Assembly: GCF_002086675.1 (NCBI RefSeq)
Contig: NZ_MVIF01000004.1
Span: 1 to 64,000 of the forward strand
Reading direction: 5' to 3'
Origin: Mycobacterium persicum
GTDB taxonomy: Bacteria; Actinomycetota; Actinomycetes; Mycobacteriales; Mycobacteriaceae
Length of the DNA stretch: 64,000 nt
Shown one piece after another: positions 47,963-57,618 of the stretch (position 1 is its first letter; every line of letters begins with the position of its first letter). Under the pieces are notes generated by a model that saw only the letters and a list, made by a program, of their open reading frames with translations, had not been told where the DNA came from and searched no databases. A program made the translations under genes and the position numbers.

Positions 47963-48655
47963 ATGAAGGTAGTCGTCGCCGGGGCCGGCGCCGTCGGCCG
48001 CTCAGTCACCCGTGAGCTCATCGGAAATGGGCACGACGTGACCCTGATCGAGCGCAATCGCGACCACCTCGACCCCGATGCCATCCCGACCGCGCATTGG
48101 CAATTGGGCGATGCCTGCGAGCTGAGCCTGCTGGAGTCGGTACACCTCGAGGATTTCGATGTCGTGGTCGCCGCTACCGGCGACGACAAGGTCAACGTGG
48201 TACTCAGCCTGCTGGCCAAGACCGAATTCGCGGTGCCGCGGGTGGTGGCCCGTGTCAACGATCCCCGCAACGAGTGGCTGTTCACCGACGCCTGGGGCGT
48301 TGACGTGGCCGTGTCGACGCCGCGCATGCTGGCCTCGCTGATCGAGGAGGCCGTCGCCGTCGGCGACCTGGTACGGCTGATGGAATTCCGCAAGGGCCAG
48401 GCAAACCTGGTGGAGATCACGCTGCCCGACGACACACCCTGGGGCGGCAAACCGGTGCGCAGGCTGCAATTGCCGCGGGATGCGGTCCTGGTCACGATCC
48501 TGCGCGGACCGCGAGTCATCGTGCCGCAAGCCGATGAGCCGCTGGAAGGGGGCGACGAATTGTTGTTCGTCGCGGTCACCGAGGCAGAGGAGGAGCTGAG
48601 CCGGCTGTTGCTGCCGCCAACTTCGCCGGCGGGCGAGCCCGGTCCTCGAGCGTGA
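47963..48655 (+). CDS. ceoC: TrkA-type K+ uptake regulatory protein CeoC
   Basis: 230 residues: RCK_N with VVVAGAGAVGRSVTRELIGNGHDVTLIE and DVVVAATGDDKVNVVLSLLAK, then RCK_C ending GDELLFVAVTEAEEELSRLLLP. The ATG at 47963 with AAGGAG eight bases upstream was chosen over the GTG at 47954, which lies inside that ribosome site. It is the partner of CeoB in potassium homeostasis. Confidence 0.92.
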   Translation: MKVVVAGAGAVGRSVTRELIGNGHDVTLIERNRDHLDPDAIPTAHWQLGDACELSLLESVHLEDFDVVVAATGDDKVNVVLSLLAKTEFAVPRVVARVNDPRNEWLFTDAWGVDVAVSTPRMLASLIEEAVAVGDLVRLMEFRKGQANLVEITLPDDTPWGGKPVRRLQLPRDAVLVTILRGPRVIVPQADEPLEGGDELLFVAVTEAEEELSRLLLPPTSPAGEPGPRA

Positions 48656-48756
48656 GCTAACGCTTCTCCCGGTGCGGCCCACGACTGCCCAGTCGGTAGC
48701 GTCCCCCCAATGAGCGCCTTCACCACACCGACAAACGAGCGCACACCCGCAACGCG

Positions 48757-49428
48757 CTAGAACTCGCGACCGGCGTCAGTATCGAGGTCTGCCACCCCCG
48801 CCACCGCAGGGCCTTCGACGATCGGCATCGCCCGCTGAGCGGCCTTTATCGCGGCGTATGTCGCCAGCGCCGCCATCGCGGTGAGCGGCCAGCCCATCCC
48901 GATGCGCGCGACGCCCAGCCAGCCGGTCTTGTCGGCATCGTAGAGGAGCCGCTGGACGATGAACCGGGCGGCGAACACCAGCGTCCAACCCAGCGTGGCG
49001 ATGTCAAACGCGTAGCGGGCGCGGGCTACGTCGCGCCAGCCGCGGTCCCGCCCGGCGGCCCAGCTCCAGAGGACACCGACGGCGGGCCGGCGAATCACCA
49101 CCGACAGGGCGAAAATCACCGCCCATAGCAACGACATCCAAATGCCCAACAAGAAATAACCCTTGGACTGACCCACCAGGTAGGCGATCAGTGCACACAC
49201 GGCGACCCCGAAGAACCCGGAAACGGCGGGCTGCGTGGACTCCCGCCGAATCAGCCGCAATAGCAACACCAATGCGGCCACACCCACGGCAGACCCGATT
49301 GCGGGCAACAATCCGGCCACACCGGACACCGCGACAAAGACGATCACCGGCAGCGACGAATAGACCAGACCACTGACGCCACCGGCCTGTGCCAGCAGGC
49401 GCTCTGCGCTGATGCGGTGCGTACTCAT
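48757..49428 (-). CDS. DUF3159 membrane protein (Rv2693c-like)
   Basis: 223 residues, the same length as Rv2693c, with ~6 helices (SSLPVIVFVAVSGVAGLLPAI, AVGVAALVLLLRLI, VSGFFGVAVCALIAYLVG and others). The family motif SKGYFLLGIWMSLLWAVIF is visible. The conserved RWRDVARARYAF-like segment reads GWRDVARARYAF here. Function is unknown. It lies 67 bp downstream of the OB-fold gene on the same strand. Confidence 0.85.
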   Translation of the reverse strand: MSTHRISAERLLAQAGGVSGLVYSSLPVIVFVAVSGVAGLLPAIGSAVGVAALVLLLRLIRRESTQPAVSGFFGVAVCALIAYLVGQSKGYFLLGIWMSLLWAVIFALSVVIRRPAVGVLWSWAAGRDRGWRDVARARYAFDIATLGWTLVFAARFIVQRLLYDADKTGWLGVARIGMGWPLTAMAALATYAAIKAAQRAMPIVEGPAVAGVADLDTDAGREF

Positions 49429-49495
49429 GCCGGGGCCGCTGCCGCTAGCCGGCTCAAGACTGCGTATCCCAGACAAACCCGGATAACGGAAATGG

Positions 49496-49864
49496 TCACC
49501 GCTGAATTTCGTAGTGCGGGTTGTAGATGGCCTTGCTCCCGTTTTCGAGCTTGCCCAGCCGGCCGCGTACCCGCAGCGTGCGGCCGGAGTCGATGCCGGG
49601 GATCCGGCGCTGGCCCAACCACACCAACGTCACGGTGTCGCTACCGTCGAACAACTCCGCGCGAACACCGCCGGCGCAACCCTTGCCGTTGGTTTCGACA
49701 CTACGCAGCGTGCCCACCATCGTGACTTCCTGACCACGCTGGCAATCTATGACGCGCTGCGCGCCGGTAGTGAGGACTTCGTCCGACAATTCTTCGACGT
49801 CGCGCTGCTCCGGATCTTCCGTCAATCGACGGGTCAGCCGGCGCAGATAACCTTGGGCGCCCAT
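49496..49864 (-). CDS. OB-fold nucleic-acid-binding protein (Rv2694c-like)
   Basis: 122 residues (the same as Rv2694c). The second half has an OB-fold strand pattern: VTMVGTLRSVETNGKG, ELFDGSDTVTLVWLGQRRIPG, DSGRTLRVRGRLGKLENGSK. It resembles RecG-wedge/tRNA-anticodon-type OB domains. It is expected to bind nucleic acid; no enzymatic domain is present. The ATG at 49864 was chosen over an ORF that runs on to 50272. Confidence 0.83.
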   Translation of the reverse strand: MGAQGYLRRLTRRLTEDPEQRDVEELSDEVLTTGAQRVIDCQRGQEVTMVGTLRSVETNGKGCAGGVRAELFDGSDTVTLVWLGQRRIPGIDSGRTLRVRGRLGKLENGSKAIYNPHYEIQR

Positions 49865-49924
49865 GCCCTCTCCTGACACTCCAACGTCGTAACGGAAGCT
49901 CTTCTTGCGATCAGCATTCCACCT

Positions 49925-50731
49925 ATGCCAACGGTCACCGTAGACCTGTTGGTTCCCGTCCGCCACACGTATCGATGCACCGGGGTCGGAGTACCCGCGA
50001 TGGCGGAGCACTATCAAGGAATGCCAGTCGATTTTCGCGGAGTCACGGCCGTGGTGTTGCCCGGAACCGGTTCCGACGACGACTACGTCTACCGGGCGTT
50101 TTCCGGCCCCCTGAACGCGGTCGGTGCGACGCTGCTGACACCTGCACCACAACCAGAGCACTTGATCGCCGGGTACCTGTCCGCCCTGGACGACGCCGCG
50201 CGGGCAGGCCCGGTGGTGGTCGGCGGCATCTCGATCGGAGCCGCCGTCGCCGTCGCGTGGGCGCTGGCCCATCCCGACTTGACCCTGGCGGTCCTGGCCG
50301 CGTTACCTGCGTGGACGGGCCCGCCCGAATCAGCCCCGGCCGCCCACGCGGCGCGACACACGGCCTCACAGCTGCGCCGTGACGGCCTGGCGACGACGAC
50401 GACGCAGATGCGGGCATCCAGCCCCGCCTGGTTGGCCGACGAGCTGGCCCGATCCTGGCGGGTTCAATGGCCGCAATTACCCGACGCCATGGAGGAAGCC
50501 GCAGCCTATATCGCGCCTGGCCGCAGCGACCTCGAGCGGCTGACCGCGCCGTTGGGGGTCGCTGCCGCCATCGACGATCCGATTCACCCGCTGCAGGTCG
50601 GTGTTGACTGGGTGACCGCGGCGCCGCATGCCGCCCTACGAACGGTGACGCTCGATGAGATCGGCGCGGATCCGGCCGCACTGGGAGCTGCCTGCCTGGC
50701 CGCGCTGGCCGAGGTCCGAGACGCCTCCTAG
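49925..50731 (+). CDS. Alpha/beta hydrolase (Rv2695-like)
   Basis: 268 residues. The core is AVVLPGTGSDDDYVYRAFSG, then the nucleophile elbow VVVGGISIGAAVAVAWALAH (GxSxG), and a late acidic residue at IDDPIHPLQVG. No signal peptide is seen, so it is cytosolic. The M. tuberculosis homologue begins near the segment DFRGV, so the first ~36 residues may be untranslated; ATGs also lie near 50000 and 50021. The substrate is unknown. Confidence 0.78.
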   Translation: MPTVTVDLLVPVRHTYRCTGVGVPAMAEHYQGMPVDFRGVTAVVLPGTGSDDDYVYRAFSGPLNAVGATLLTPAPQPEHLIAGYLSALDDAARAGPVVVGGISIGAAVAVAWALAHPDLTLAVLAALPAWTGPPESAPAAHAARHTASQLRRDGLATTTTQMRASSPAWLADELARSWRVQWPQLPDAMEEAAAYIAPGRSDLERLTAPLGVAAAIDDPIHPLQVGVDWVTAAPHAALRTVTLDEIGADPAALGAACLAALAEVRDAS

Positions 50732-50746
50732 AACGCTCGCCAAGTC

Positions 50747-51517
50747 CTAGCCGCTGGTGCTGCTGCGCAACTGCTGCATCGCCGACCCGCCGGCGCCGCG
50801 TCGCGCCGCCGGCTGGTTGGATTGTTGCTGCTCCAGCTCCTGCGCCTGTGCCTGCGCCTGTGCGGCCGCGGCCTCGCGCAGCTGCTCCACCATCGGCTCG
50901 GGCAACTGCACCGGCAACGGGGTACGTACCGGCAGGGGGGTGTCTCCCCGGCGCACAACGGTGTCCGCCAACGCCTCGCGAGCCTCGTCGGTCAACGCAT
51001 CGATCGTCTCGTGCGGGCCGTTGACCACACATCGGATCATCCAGCGGTAGCCGTCGACGCCGATGAAACGCACCACGCCGGAGGCCGTGCCGATCACTTC
51101 CCGACCCCATGGGCCGTCCTTGATGGAAACCTGAGCGGAGTCCTTGCGCAGCGAGTCGGCCAGCTCGCCGGCCACCTCACGCCACAGGCCGGCGGACTTG
51201 GGCGCCGCGTAGGCCGCGATGGTGAAGCGGCCGTTGGGCGTGACAATCCACACCGCGCTGGGGACGCCGTTCTCGGTCAGTTCGACCTGCACCTGGCCTG
51301 CCGTCGGCATCGGAATCAACACCGAACCCAGGTCGAGTCTGGCCAACTCCGCGACCGAAGGGTCGTCGAAGTCTTCGATGTCGAACGGTCCCACCAACTC
51401 GTCGCCGTCTTCGTCGGCCAGTTCCGATGCTTTCGGCGCGGCGGCGGCCGGTGCTTCCGGCTCAGCCGAACTCGATCCGCTGTCCCTGTTGCGTGTGCGT
51501 CTACCGAATGCCATCAC
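50747..51517 (-). CDS. DUF3710 protein (Rv2696c-like)
   Basis: 256 residues. The conserved middle reads [32 protein letters not shown] and [16 protein letters not shown]. The N-terminal ~45 residues are acidic/Ala-rich and the C-terminal ~40 are Gln-rich ([20 protein letters not shown]), both probably disordered. Function is unknown; it is conserved next to dut, with a 4-bp overlap, and so is translated with it. Confidence 0.82.
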   Translation of the reverse strand: MMAFGRRTRNRDSGSSSAEPEAPAAAAPKASELADEDGDELVGPFDIEDFDDPSVAELARLDLGSVLIPMPTAGQVQVELTENGVPSAVWIVTPNGRFTIAAYAAPKSAGLWREVAGELADSLRKDSAQVSIKDGPWGREVIGTASGVVRFIGVDGYRWMIRCVVNGPHETIDALTDEAREALADTVVRRGDTPLPVRTPLPVQLPEPMVEQLREAAAAQAQAQAQELEQQQSNQPAARRGAGGSAMQQLRSSTSG

Positions 51518-51978
51518 AAACTCGCATGTCCGCCGGAGGAGCCGTGGCCACCATCACCACGGGATGTCTCGGCCAGCCCGGCCTCGTCGAATGACGCGAC
51601 CTCGACCAGCTCGACTAACTCGACCCGCTGCACCAGCAGCTGGGCAATACGGTCACCACGATGCACCACGATCGGCGTGGCGGGGTCGAGGTTGATCAGC
51701 GCGACCTTGATCTCGCCACGGTAACCCGCGTCGATGGTGCCGGGGCTGTTGACGATCGAAAGACCCACCCGGGAGGCCAAGCCCGAGCGCGGATGGACCA
51801 GACCCACCATCCCGAACGGAATGGCAACCGCCACGCCCGTCGGCACCAGGGCGCGCTGCCCGGGGGCCAGCTCCACGTCTTGCGCACTGTAGAGATCTAC
51901 TCCCGCGTCGCCGTGATGAGCGCGGCCGGGCAGCGGGAGCCCGGGGTCGAGACGGACAACGGCCAGACTGGTCGACAC
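51514..51978 (-). CDS. dut: dUTP diphosphatase Dut
   Basis: 154 residues with the five dUTPase motifs: [12 protein letters not shown] (1), [19 protein letters not shown] (2-3, with the catalytic Asp after it in [10 protein letters not shown]), [11 protein letters not shown] (4) and the C-terminal [11 protein letters not shown] (5). The trimeric enzyme hydrolyses dUTP to dUMP and keeps uracil out of DNA. The GTG start at 51978 was chosen because it gives the family's usual length; an ORF extends to 52419. It is divergent from the DUF3093 gene. Confidence 0.95.
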   Translation of the reverse strand: MSTSLAVVRLDPGLPLPGRAHHGDAGVDLYSAQDVELAPGQRALVPTGVAVAIPFGMVGLVHPRSGLASRVGLSIVNSPGTIDAGYRGEIKVALINLDPATPIVVHRGDRIAQLLVQRVELVELVEVASFDEAGLAETSRGDGGHGSSGGHASL

Positions 51979-52003
51979 GGGGCCACAGACTACTCTCGAT
52001 CGA

Positions 52004-52480
52004 ATGTCGGGTACCCGCGTCGCGCCGCACAGTGTGCGATACCGCGAACGACTCTGGGTGCCGTGGTGGTGGTGGCCGCTGGGGTTTGCGGCGGCGGCGC
52101 TCATCGCTTTCGAAGTCAACATGGGTGTCGCCGCGCTGCCCGACTGGCTGCCGTTCGCGACGTTGTTCGCCGTCGCGGCTGGCACCCTGCTGTGGCTGGG
52201 CCGGGTGGAGATCCGAGTCACAGCCGACCAGACCGGCGTCGAACTGTGGGCCGGTGCGGCGCACCTGCCGGTCGCCGTCGTGTCCCGATCGGCCGAAGTG
52301 GCGCGCACCGCCAAGTCAGCGGCACTGGGCCGACAGCTCGACCCGGCAGCATTTGTACTGCATCGCGCATGGGTCGGCCCCATGGTTCTGCTGGTGCTCG
52401 ACGACCCGGAAGACCCCACCCCGTACTGGCTGGTGAGCTGCCGTCACCCCGAGCGGGTGTTGTCGGCCCTGAAAAGCTGA
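52004..52480 (+). CDS. DUF3093 membrane protein (Rv2698-like)
   Basis: 158 residues with two helices at ~23-70 ([20 protein letters not shown] and [19 protein letters not shown]). The soluble C-terminal domain includes [24 protein letters not shown]-type residues and [16 protein letters not shown]. The order matches the actinobacterial DUF3093 family of unknown function. It is divergent from dut and convergent with the DUF4193 gene. Confidence 0.8.
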   Translation: MSGTRVAPHSVRYRERLWVPWWWWPLGFAAAALIAFEVNMGVAALPDWLPFATLFAVAAGTLLWLGRVEIRVTADQTGVELWAGAAHLPVAVVSRSAEVARTAKSAALGRQLDPAAFVLHRAWVGPMVLLVLDDPEDPTPYWLVSCRHPERVLSALKS

Positions 52481-52489
52481 GTGCAGCGA

Positions 52490-52792
52490 TCACGCCGCGC
52501 AGTCGGTACAGATCATCACGCCGTTCTTCTCGCTGGCCAGTCGACTGCGGTGTTGCACCAGGAAGCAGCTCGAGCAGGTGAACTCATCCGCTTGCTTCGG
52601 GATGACACGCACCGACAGCTCTTCACCGGACAAGTCGGCGCCAGGCAGCTCGAATGACTCGGCGGACTCGGACTCATCTACGTCGACCACGGCCGACGCC
52701 GCCTCGTTCCGTCGAGCCTTCAGCTCCTCGAGCGAATCCTCCGACACATCGTCGGCCTCGGTGCGCCGTGGAGCGTCATAGTCGGTAGGCAT
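52490..52792 (-). CDS. DUF4193 zinc-ribbon-like protein (Rv2699c-like)
   Basis: 100 residues, exactly the length of Rv2699c. The N-terminal half is acidic (DVDESESAESFELPG); the C-terminal half has FTCSSCFLVQHRSRL and MICTDCAA, two CxxC pairs that should bind zinc. Function is unknown; the family is highly conserved in Actinobacteria and often linked to RNA polymerase or envelope loci, which is not tested here. The ATG at 52792 was chosen on length; an ORF opens at 52810. Confidence 0.82.
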   Translation of the reverse strand: MPTDYDAPRRTEADDVSEDSLEELKARRNEAASAVVDVDESESAESFELPGADLSGEELSVRVIPKQADEFTCSSCFLVQHRSRLASEKNGVMICTDCAA

Positions 52793-52977
52793 TATTCCGT
52801 CCCCTCGCATGCCCTCTCATAAGTTCAAGCATCGCTTTGTACCAGCGTCGAACGCATCCACCAAACGATTCGTGCCCAGAACTCGGCTCAATCAACTGTG
52901 ATTTACGTCACACTCTCTTCGGCGACCTCGTGATCGGGCCTCAACGCGGCAATCCAGGCGCGGACTACAGTGCACGT

Positions 52978-53631
52978 GTGGTCGCACAAATCACCGAGGG
53001 CACCGCCTTTGACAAGCACGGTCGGCCATTTCGGCGGCGCAATCCCCGCCCCGCGATTGTCGTCGTGATCCTGCTGGCGATCGCGACGGCGGTGGCGTGG
53101 ACGGTGGCCCTGACCCGACCGGCGGACGTCCGCGAGGCCGCGACGTGCAATCCCCCGCCGCAGCCGGCCGGGTCGACGGCGCCGCCCAGGCTCGGTGAGC
53201 CGGTGTCGCGGACCGAAATGACCGACGTCGCCCCGGCCAAGCTCAGCGAGACGAAAGTGCGCGTTCTCAACGCCAGCGGACGAGGAGGTCAAGCCGGCGA
53301 CATCGCCGGGGCCATGCAAGATCTCGGTTTCGCCCAGCCGACGGCCGCCAACGACCCGGTCTATGCCGGCACCCGGCTGACCTGCCAGGGCCAGATCCGG
53401 TTCGGCACCGCAGGTCAAGCCGCGGCCGCCGCGGTATGGCTGGTGGCGCCGTGTACCGAGCTGTTCCACGACAGCCGTGCCGACGACTCGGTCGACCTCG
53501 TCCTCGGCACGGACTTCACCACGTTGGCCCACAACGACGACATCGACGCGGTACTCGCGAGCCTGCGGCCCGGTGCCACGGAGCCGACGGATCCCACGCT
53601 GGTGGCCAAGATCCACGCAAGCAGTTGCTGA
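52978..53631 (+). CDS. cei: Cell-envelope integrity protein Cei (LytR_C domain)
   Basis: 217 residues. One membrane helix (AIVVVILLAIATAVAWTVAL) is near the N-terminus and is followed by an outside LytR_C domain: KVRVLNASGRGGQAGDIAG, then DLGF and VDLVLGTDFTTL late. Rv2700 (Cei) was shown to be needed for envelope integrity and intrinsic drug tolerance. The GTG at 52978 gives 217 aa against 216 for Cei; an ORF extends to 52837. It is convergent with suhB (5-bp gap). Confidence 0.85.
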   Translation: MVAQITEGTAFDKHGRPFRRRNPRPAIVVVILLAIATAVAWTVALTRPADVREAATCNPPPQPAGSTAPPRLGEPVSRTEMTDVAPAKLSETKVRVLNASGRGGQAGDIAGAMQDLGFAQPTAANDPVYAGTRLTCQGQIRFGTAGQAAAAAVWLVAPCTELFHDSRADDSVDLVLGTDFTTLAHNDDIDAVLASLRPGATEPTDPTLVAKIHASSC

Positions 53632-53636
53632 GCAGC

Positions 53637-54503
53637 TCAGTCCGGCATCGGCTCGAGAGCATCGAATCGCGTCAGCACCGCCACCAGCTCGTCGGCAATG
53701 CCGGGCGCGGCGGCGAGCACCAAGCCCCCTTCCTGGGCATTCGCGGCGGGTAACAGCACCCGGGCTCCCGCTTCGGCTGCTATCAGGGCGCCCGCCGCTC
53801 GGTCCCACACCTGCAGCCCGTGCTCGTAGTAGGCATCCAGCTGGCCGGCGGCGACCATGCACAAGTCCAAGGCCGCAGACCCGATCCGGCGCACATCTCG
53901 GACCACCGGCAGCATCCTGGCCAGCAGCGCTGCCTGGGTAGCGCGGCGCCGCGTCGAGTACGCGAAGCCGGTGCCCAACAGGGCCATCGACAAACTGTCG
54001 ACAGCGGTGCAGCGCAACCGGCGAGTCCCGTGCTGGTCGGTGACACGCGCGCCCAGCCCGGCGGCAGCCGAATACACCCTGCCGCCGACGACATCGGCGA
54101 CCGCGCCGGCCACCGACACGCCGCCGACTTGGGCTCCCACCGACACCGCGTAGGCCGGAATGCCGTAGACGAAGTTCACGGTGCCGTCGATGGGGTCAAG
54201 CACCCAAGTCACGGCGTCCGCCGCGGCCGTCGAGTCTGCTGGGCCCCCGCCCTCCTCCCCCCAAATCGGGTCACCGGGCCGAAACTGAACCAGCCGTTCA
54301 CGCAGCAGTCGCTCGGTATCGGTGTCGACGACGGTCACCGGATCGGTCGGAGTGGTCTTGGTCCGGACCGCGTCACCGGCGTCCGTGACCGCATGCAGAC
54401 CGAATATCTCGGCGCGCCGACCACGGACGAACTCGGCCGCCTCCGCGGCGAGCGTCTCGGCCACCGCACGCAGCCGCGCGGGCTCGTTGTCGGATCGTGT
54501 CAC
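53637..54503 (-). CDS. suhB: Inositol-1-monophosphatase-family protein SuhB
   Basis: 288 residues. The metal-binding motif is WVLDPIDGTVNFVYGIP (DPxDGTxNF, ~86-102), preceded by EEGGG and followed by a late WDRAAGALIAAEAGA (WDxAAG). The enzyme dephosphorylates myo-inositol-1-phosphate, feeding mycothiol and phosphatidylinositol synthesis. It is divergent from ppgK with a repeat-rich gap. Confidence 0.92.
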   Translation of the reverse strand: MTRSDNEPARLRAVAETLAAEAAEFVRGRRAEIFGLHAVTDAGDAVRTKTTPTDPVTVVDTDTERLLRERLVQFRPGDPIWGEEGGGPADSTAAADAVTWVLDPIDGTVNFVYGIPAYAVSVGAQVGGVSVAGAVADVVGGRVYSAAAGLGARVTDQHGTRRLRCTAVDSLSMALLGTGFAYSTRRRATQAALLARMLPVVRDVRRIGSAALDLCMVAAGQLDAYYEHGLQVWDRAAGALIAAEAGARVLLPAANAQEGGLVLAAAPGIADELVAVLTRFDALEPMPD

Positions 54504-54529
54504 CGCACTATCGCATCACAATCGCCCGG

Positions 54530-54640
54530 AGACGCGCGCGTCGTCGCCGGGCCGAGCCATAATCGCCCGGCTCCACAACAGGCCTCAACAGACAGAGCGC
54601 GTATCGTCGCCGAGCCGGGCCAGAATGCCCGGTCTCGGTA
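54530..54640. repeat. Iterated imperfect repeats in the suhB-ppgK divergent region
   Basis: AATCGCCCGG occurs at 54530-54539 and 54561-54570, and AATGCCCGG at 54624-54632. The last two belong to a ~36-bp imperfect direct repeat (54535-54572 and 54597-54636) whose halves form GC-rich hairpins. Candidate operator array or structured leader; function is not known. Confidence 0.5.
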
Positions 54641-54690
54641 AGCATGCGGGCTAAGGTATTCGGACACATATGTCTCGCCGAGGAGAACCG

Positions 54691-55485
54691 ATGACCAGCG
54701 CCGACCCCCTGCCCCACACCGCCGATGACACACCACAACGTCGCGGGTTCGGCATCGATGTCGGGGGTAGTGGCATCAAGGGCGGAATCGTCGACCTGGA
54801 CACCGGCCAGCTGATCGGGGACCGGATCAAGCTACTGACTCCCCAACCGGCCACGCCGTCAGCGGTCGCCAAGACCATCGCCGAGGTGGTTCACGGCTTC
54901 GGCTGGACCGGACCACTCGGAGTGACCTATCCCGGCGTGGTCACGCACGGCGTCGCGCAGACGGCGGCAAATGTGGACAAGTCATGGATCGGCACCAACG
55001 CCAGCGAAGTCATCGCCGCCGAACTGGGCGGTCAAGCGGTGACGGTTCTCAACGACGCCGATGCGGCCGGGCTTGCCGAAGAACGCTATGGAGCCGGCAA
55101 GGACAACTCCGGGCTGGTCATCCTGCTCACCTTCGGAACAGGTATCGGGTCTGCGGTCATCCACAACGGCAAGCTGATACCCAACACCGAGTTCGGGCAT
55201 CTCGAGGTCGGGGGTAAGGAGGCCGAGCAGCGGGCCGCGTCGTCGGTCAAGGAACGGAAAGGCTGGAGCTACGAAAAGTGGGCCAAGCAGGTGACGCGGG
55301 TTCTGGTCGCTATTGAGAACGCGATGTGGCCCGACCTGTTCATCGCCGGCGGCGGCATCAGCCGCAAAGCCGACAAATGGGTGCATCTGCTGGAAAATCG
55401 CACCCCGGTAGTGCCGGCAACCCTGCAGAATGCCGCTGGGATAGTTGGCGCAGCAATGGCCTCCATCAGGGATGTGACCCACTGA
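54691..55485 (+). CDS. ppgK: Polyphosphate glucokinase PpgK
   Basis: 264 residues of the ROK-like polyP/ATP glucokinase family. The N-terminal phosphate loop is GIDVGGSGIKGGIVDLDTG, then TYPGVV and NDADAAGLAEERYGAG with the catalytic Asp. TFGTGIGSAVIHNG and FIAGGGISRKADKW follow. The enzyme phosphorylates glucose with polyphosphate or ATP. The ATG at 54691 follows AGGAGAA; an earlier ATG at 54670 lacks a ribosome site. It precedes sigA, as in M. tuberculosis. Confidence 0.93.
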   Translation: MTSADPLPHTADDTPQRRGFGIDVGGSGIKGGIVDLDTGQLIGDRIKLLTPQPATPSAVAKTIAEVVHGFGWTGPLGVTYPGVVTHGVAQTAANVDKSWIGTNASEVIAAELGGQAVTVLNDADAAGLAEERYGAGKDNSGLVILLTFGTGIGSAVIHNGKLIPNTEFGHLEVGGKEAEQRAASSVKERKGWSYEKWAKQVTRVLVAIENAMWPDLFIAGGGISRKADKWVHLLENRTPVVPATLQNAAGIVGAAMASIRDVTH

Positions 55486-55523
55486 ATTTTTCCCGCTCGG
55501 GCGGTACGGGCGCGCGGTGAAGT

Positions 55524-55529
55524 TACAAT
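55524..55529 (+). promoter_or_regulatory. Candidate -10 box upstream of sigA
   Basis: TACAAT in GTTACAATGGT lies 136 bp before the sigA start, in the ppgK-sigA gap. No clear -35 box accompanies it, as is common in mycobacteria. Confidence 0.3.
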
Positions 55530-55664
55530 GGTCGTCGGCGACCGCCCGACTGATAGAGCGCACGTTTTCACGCCGATATCGACGCCGACATTCGACATAG
55601 CAGACACTTTCGGTTCAGCACGCCCAGACTCATACCGGAAGCGAGTACCACCGAAGGGGTGTAT

Positions 55665-57221
55665 GTGGCAGCGACCAGGGCCAGCCAGGCGACCGGTGAG
55701 CCGGTGAAGCGCACCGCCACCAAGTCCCCGGCCAAAGCCGGCGCCAAGCGACCGGCGGCAAAGACAGCCAATGGCGCTGCCCCCGCGAAGCGGGCCACTA
55801 AGGCGGCGGGCCGGTCCACAAAGGCGGCCGATGCCGCCAACGACGCCGAGGACCCCACCCCGAAGAAAAGCCGTACCGCGGCCAAGGCCGCAAAGGCCCC
55901 GGCCCGTGACGCCGGCACGTTCGGCGACGAACTTGCAGGCGCGGCCACCGACCCGGCGGCTGCGCTCGATGCCGCCGAAGACCTCGACGATGAGCCCGAC
56001 CTCGACGTCGACGCCGTCGAGGACCTCGACCTCGATGCTGGTCTGGGCCTAGACGACCTGGGAGACGACGTGGAAGACGACGTCGTCGCCGCCGTCGTCG
56101 ACGACGCCGACCTCGATCCAACCGACGTCGAGGACACCGACGAGGTTGAATCTCCGGCTGTCGCTGCGCCCGGCAGCGCTGTCGATGACGAGGAGGAGAT
56201 CGCCGAGCCCACCGAGAAGGACAAGGCCTCAGGCGATTTCGTATGGGACGAGGACGAGTCAGAAGCGTTGCGCCAGGCACGCAAAGACGCCGAACTCACC
56301 GCCTCCGCGGACTCCGTTCGCGCCTACCTCAAGCAAATCGGCAAGGTGGCGCTGCTCAACGCCGAGGAAGAGGTCGAGCTGGCCAAACGGATCGAGGCCG
56401 GCCTCTACGCCACGCAGCTGATGGCGGAGATGGCAGAGCGCGGCGAGAAGCTACCCGCCGCGCAACGTCGCGACATGATGTGGATTTGCCGCGACGGCGA
56501 TCGCGCGAAGAACCATCTGCTGGAGGCCAACCTGCGGCTGGTGGTTTCACTGGCCAAGCGCTACACCGGGCGCGGGATGGCGTTCCTGGACTTGATCCAG
56601 GAGGGCAACCTGGGCTTGATCCGGGCGGTGGAGAAGTTCGACTACACCAAGGGTTACAAGTTCTCCACCTACGCGACCTGGTGGATCCGCCAAGCCATCA
56701 CCCGCGCCATGGCCGACCAGGCCCGGACCATCCGTATTCCGGTGCACATGGTCGAGGTGATCAACAAGCTCGGCCGAATCCAGCGGGAGCTCCTGCAGGA
56801 CCTGGGCCGCGAGCCCACCCCCGAGGAGCTCGCCAAGGAGATGGACATCACCCCGGAGAAGGTGCTCGAGATCCAGCAATACGCTCGGGAGCCGATCTCG
56901 TTGGACCAGACCATCGGCGACGAGGGCGACAGCCAGCTGGGCGACTTCATCGAGGACAGCGAAGCGGTGGTGGCCGTGGACGCGGTGTCGTTCACGCTGC
57001 TGCAAGACCAGCTGCAGTCGGTCCTGGACACGCTGTCCGAGCGCGAAGCCGGCGTGGTACGGCTGCGCTTCGGCCTCACCGACGGCCAGCCGCGCACCCT
57101 CGACGAGATCGGCCAGGTATACGGCGTGACCCGGGAACGCATCCGGCAGATCGAGTCCAAGACCATGTCGAAATTGCGCCACCCCAGCCGCTCGCAAGTC
57201 CTGCGCGACTACCTGGATTGA
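55665..57221 (+). CDS. sigA: Principal sigma factor SigA (MysA)
   Basis: 518 residues. Residues ~1-200 are basic then strongly acidic ([20 protein letters not shown]), typical of region 1.1 in actinobacterial SigA. Regions 2-4 are near-identical to other mycobacteria: [20 protein letters not shown] (2.1/2.2), [20 protein letters not shown] (2.4, -10 recognition), [12 protein letters not shown] (3), and [20 protein letters not shown] with [18 protein letters not shown] (4.2, -35 recognition). The GTG at 55665 has AAGGGG 6 bases upstream and begins VAATRAS as in M. tuberculosis; the GTG at 55659 is too close to the ribosome site. Confidence 0.97.
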   Translation: MAATRASQATGEPVKRTATKSPAKAGAKRPAAKTANGAAPAKRATKAAGRSTKAADAANDAEDPTPKKSRTAAKAAKAPARDAGTFGDELAGAATDPAAALDAAEDLDDEPDLDVDAVEDLDLDAGLGLDDLGDDVEDDVVAAVVDDADLDPTDVEDTDEVESPAVAAPGSAVDDEEEIAEPTEKDKASGDFVWDEDESEALRQARKDAELTASADSVRAYLKQIGKVALLNAEEEVELAKRIEAGLYATQLMAEMAERGEKLPAAQRRDMMWICRDGDRAKNHLLEANLRLVVSLAKRYTGRGMAFLDLIQEGNLGLIRAVEKFDYTKGYKFSTYATWWIRQAITRAMADQARTIRIPVHMVEVINKLGRIQRELLQDLGREPTPEELAKEMDITPEKVLEIQQYAREPISLDQTIGDEGDSQLGDFIEDSEAVVAVDAVSFTLLQDQLQSVLDTLSEREAGVVRLRFGLTDGQPRTLDEIGQVYGVTRERIRQIESKTMSKLRHPSRSQVLRDYLD

Positions 57222-57259
57222 GCGAGCCCGCCGACGTGGTGGGACCGTGCGGTTTCCAC

Positions 57260-57415
57260 CTATGTCTCGTCGGCAAGTTGATCCCGAGTCTGCTGCAGAC
57301 CGGGCGCGTCCGGGTCGTCGCCTTGGTGCTGCAGCTTTTCCTGCAGGTCGCGTTGCTCGTCGGTCGCCTTCCTGGCGTCGTAGGGTTTGGGCGACGGGTT
57401 CGTGTTCTGATCCAT
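57260..57415 (-). CDS. Small hydrophilic protein of unknown function (51 aa)
   Basis: MDQNTNPSPKPYDARKATDEQ opens a 51-residue protein ending in DQLADET. It is rich in Gln, Asp and Lys with a helical middle (QRDLQEKLQHQ). GAGG precedes the ATG by 7 nt. It fills the sigA-ridA gap on the opposite strand and is convergent with sigA (38-bp gap). Codon use looks like its neighbours. No domain is recognised; it is probably disordered or a small helix. Confidence 0.55.
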   Translation of the reverse strand: MDQNTNPSPKPYDARKATDEQRDLQEKLQHQGDDPDAPGLQQTRDQLADET

Positions 57416-57618
57416 GAGAAATCCTCGTCTCGAATCGAGCCGTCAATCGAGGATCTCCGACATTTCATGCGACGAAACCGGTTGGGTCCGGGCAAAGTCG
57501 CGACAACCCGGGCTGCCTTAGACACATGCCTCGACACGGCATGCTTCCCGACGGCCGGAACACCAGATGCCCGCACCCAACGGCGGCGCATCGCCCGCCA
57601 CCGTCGTACTGTCACGGC

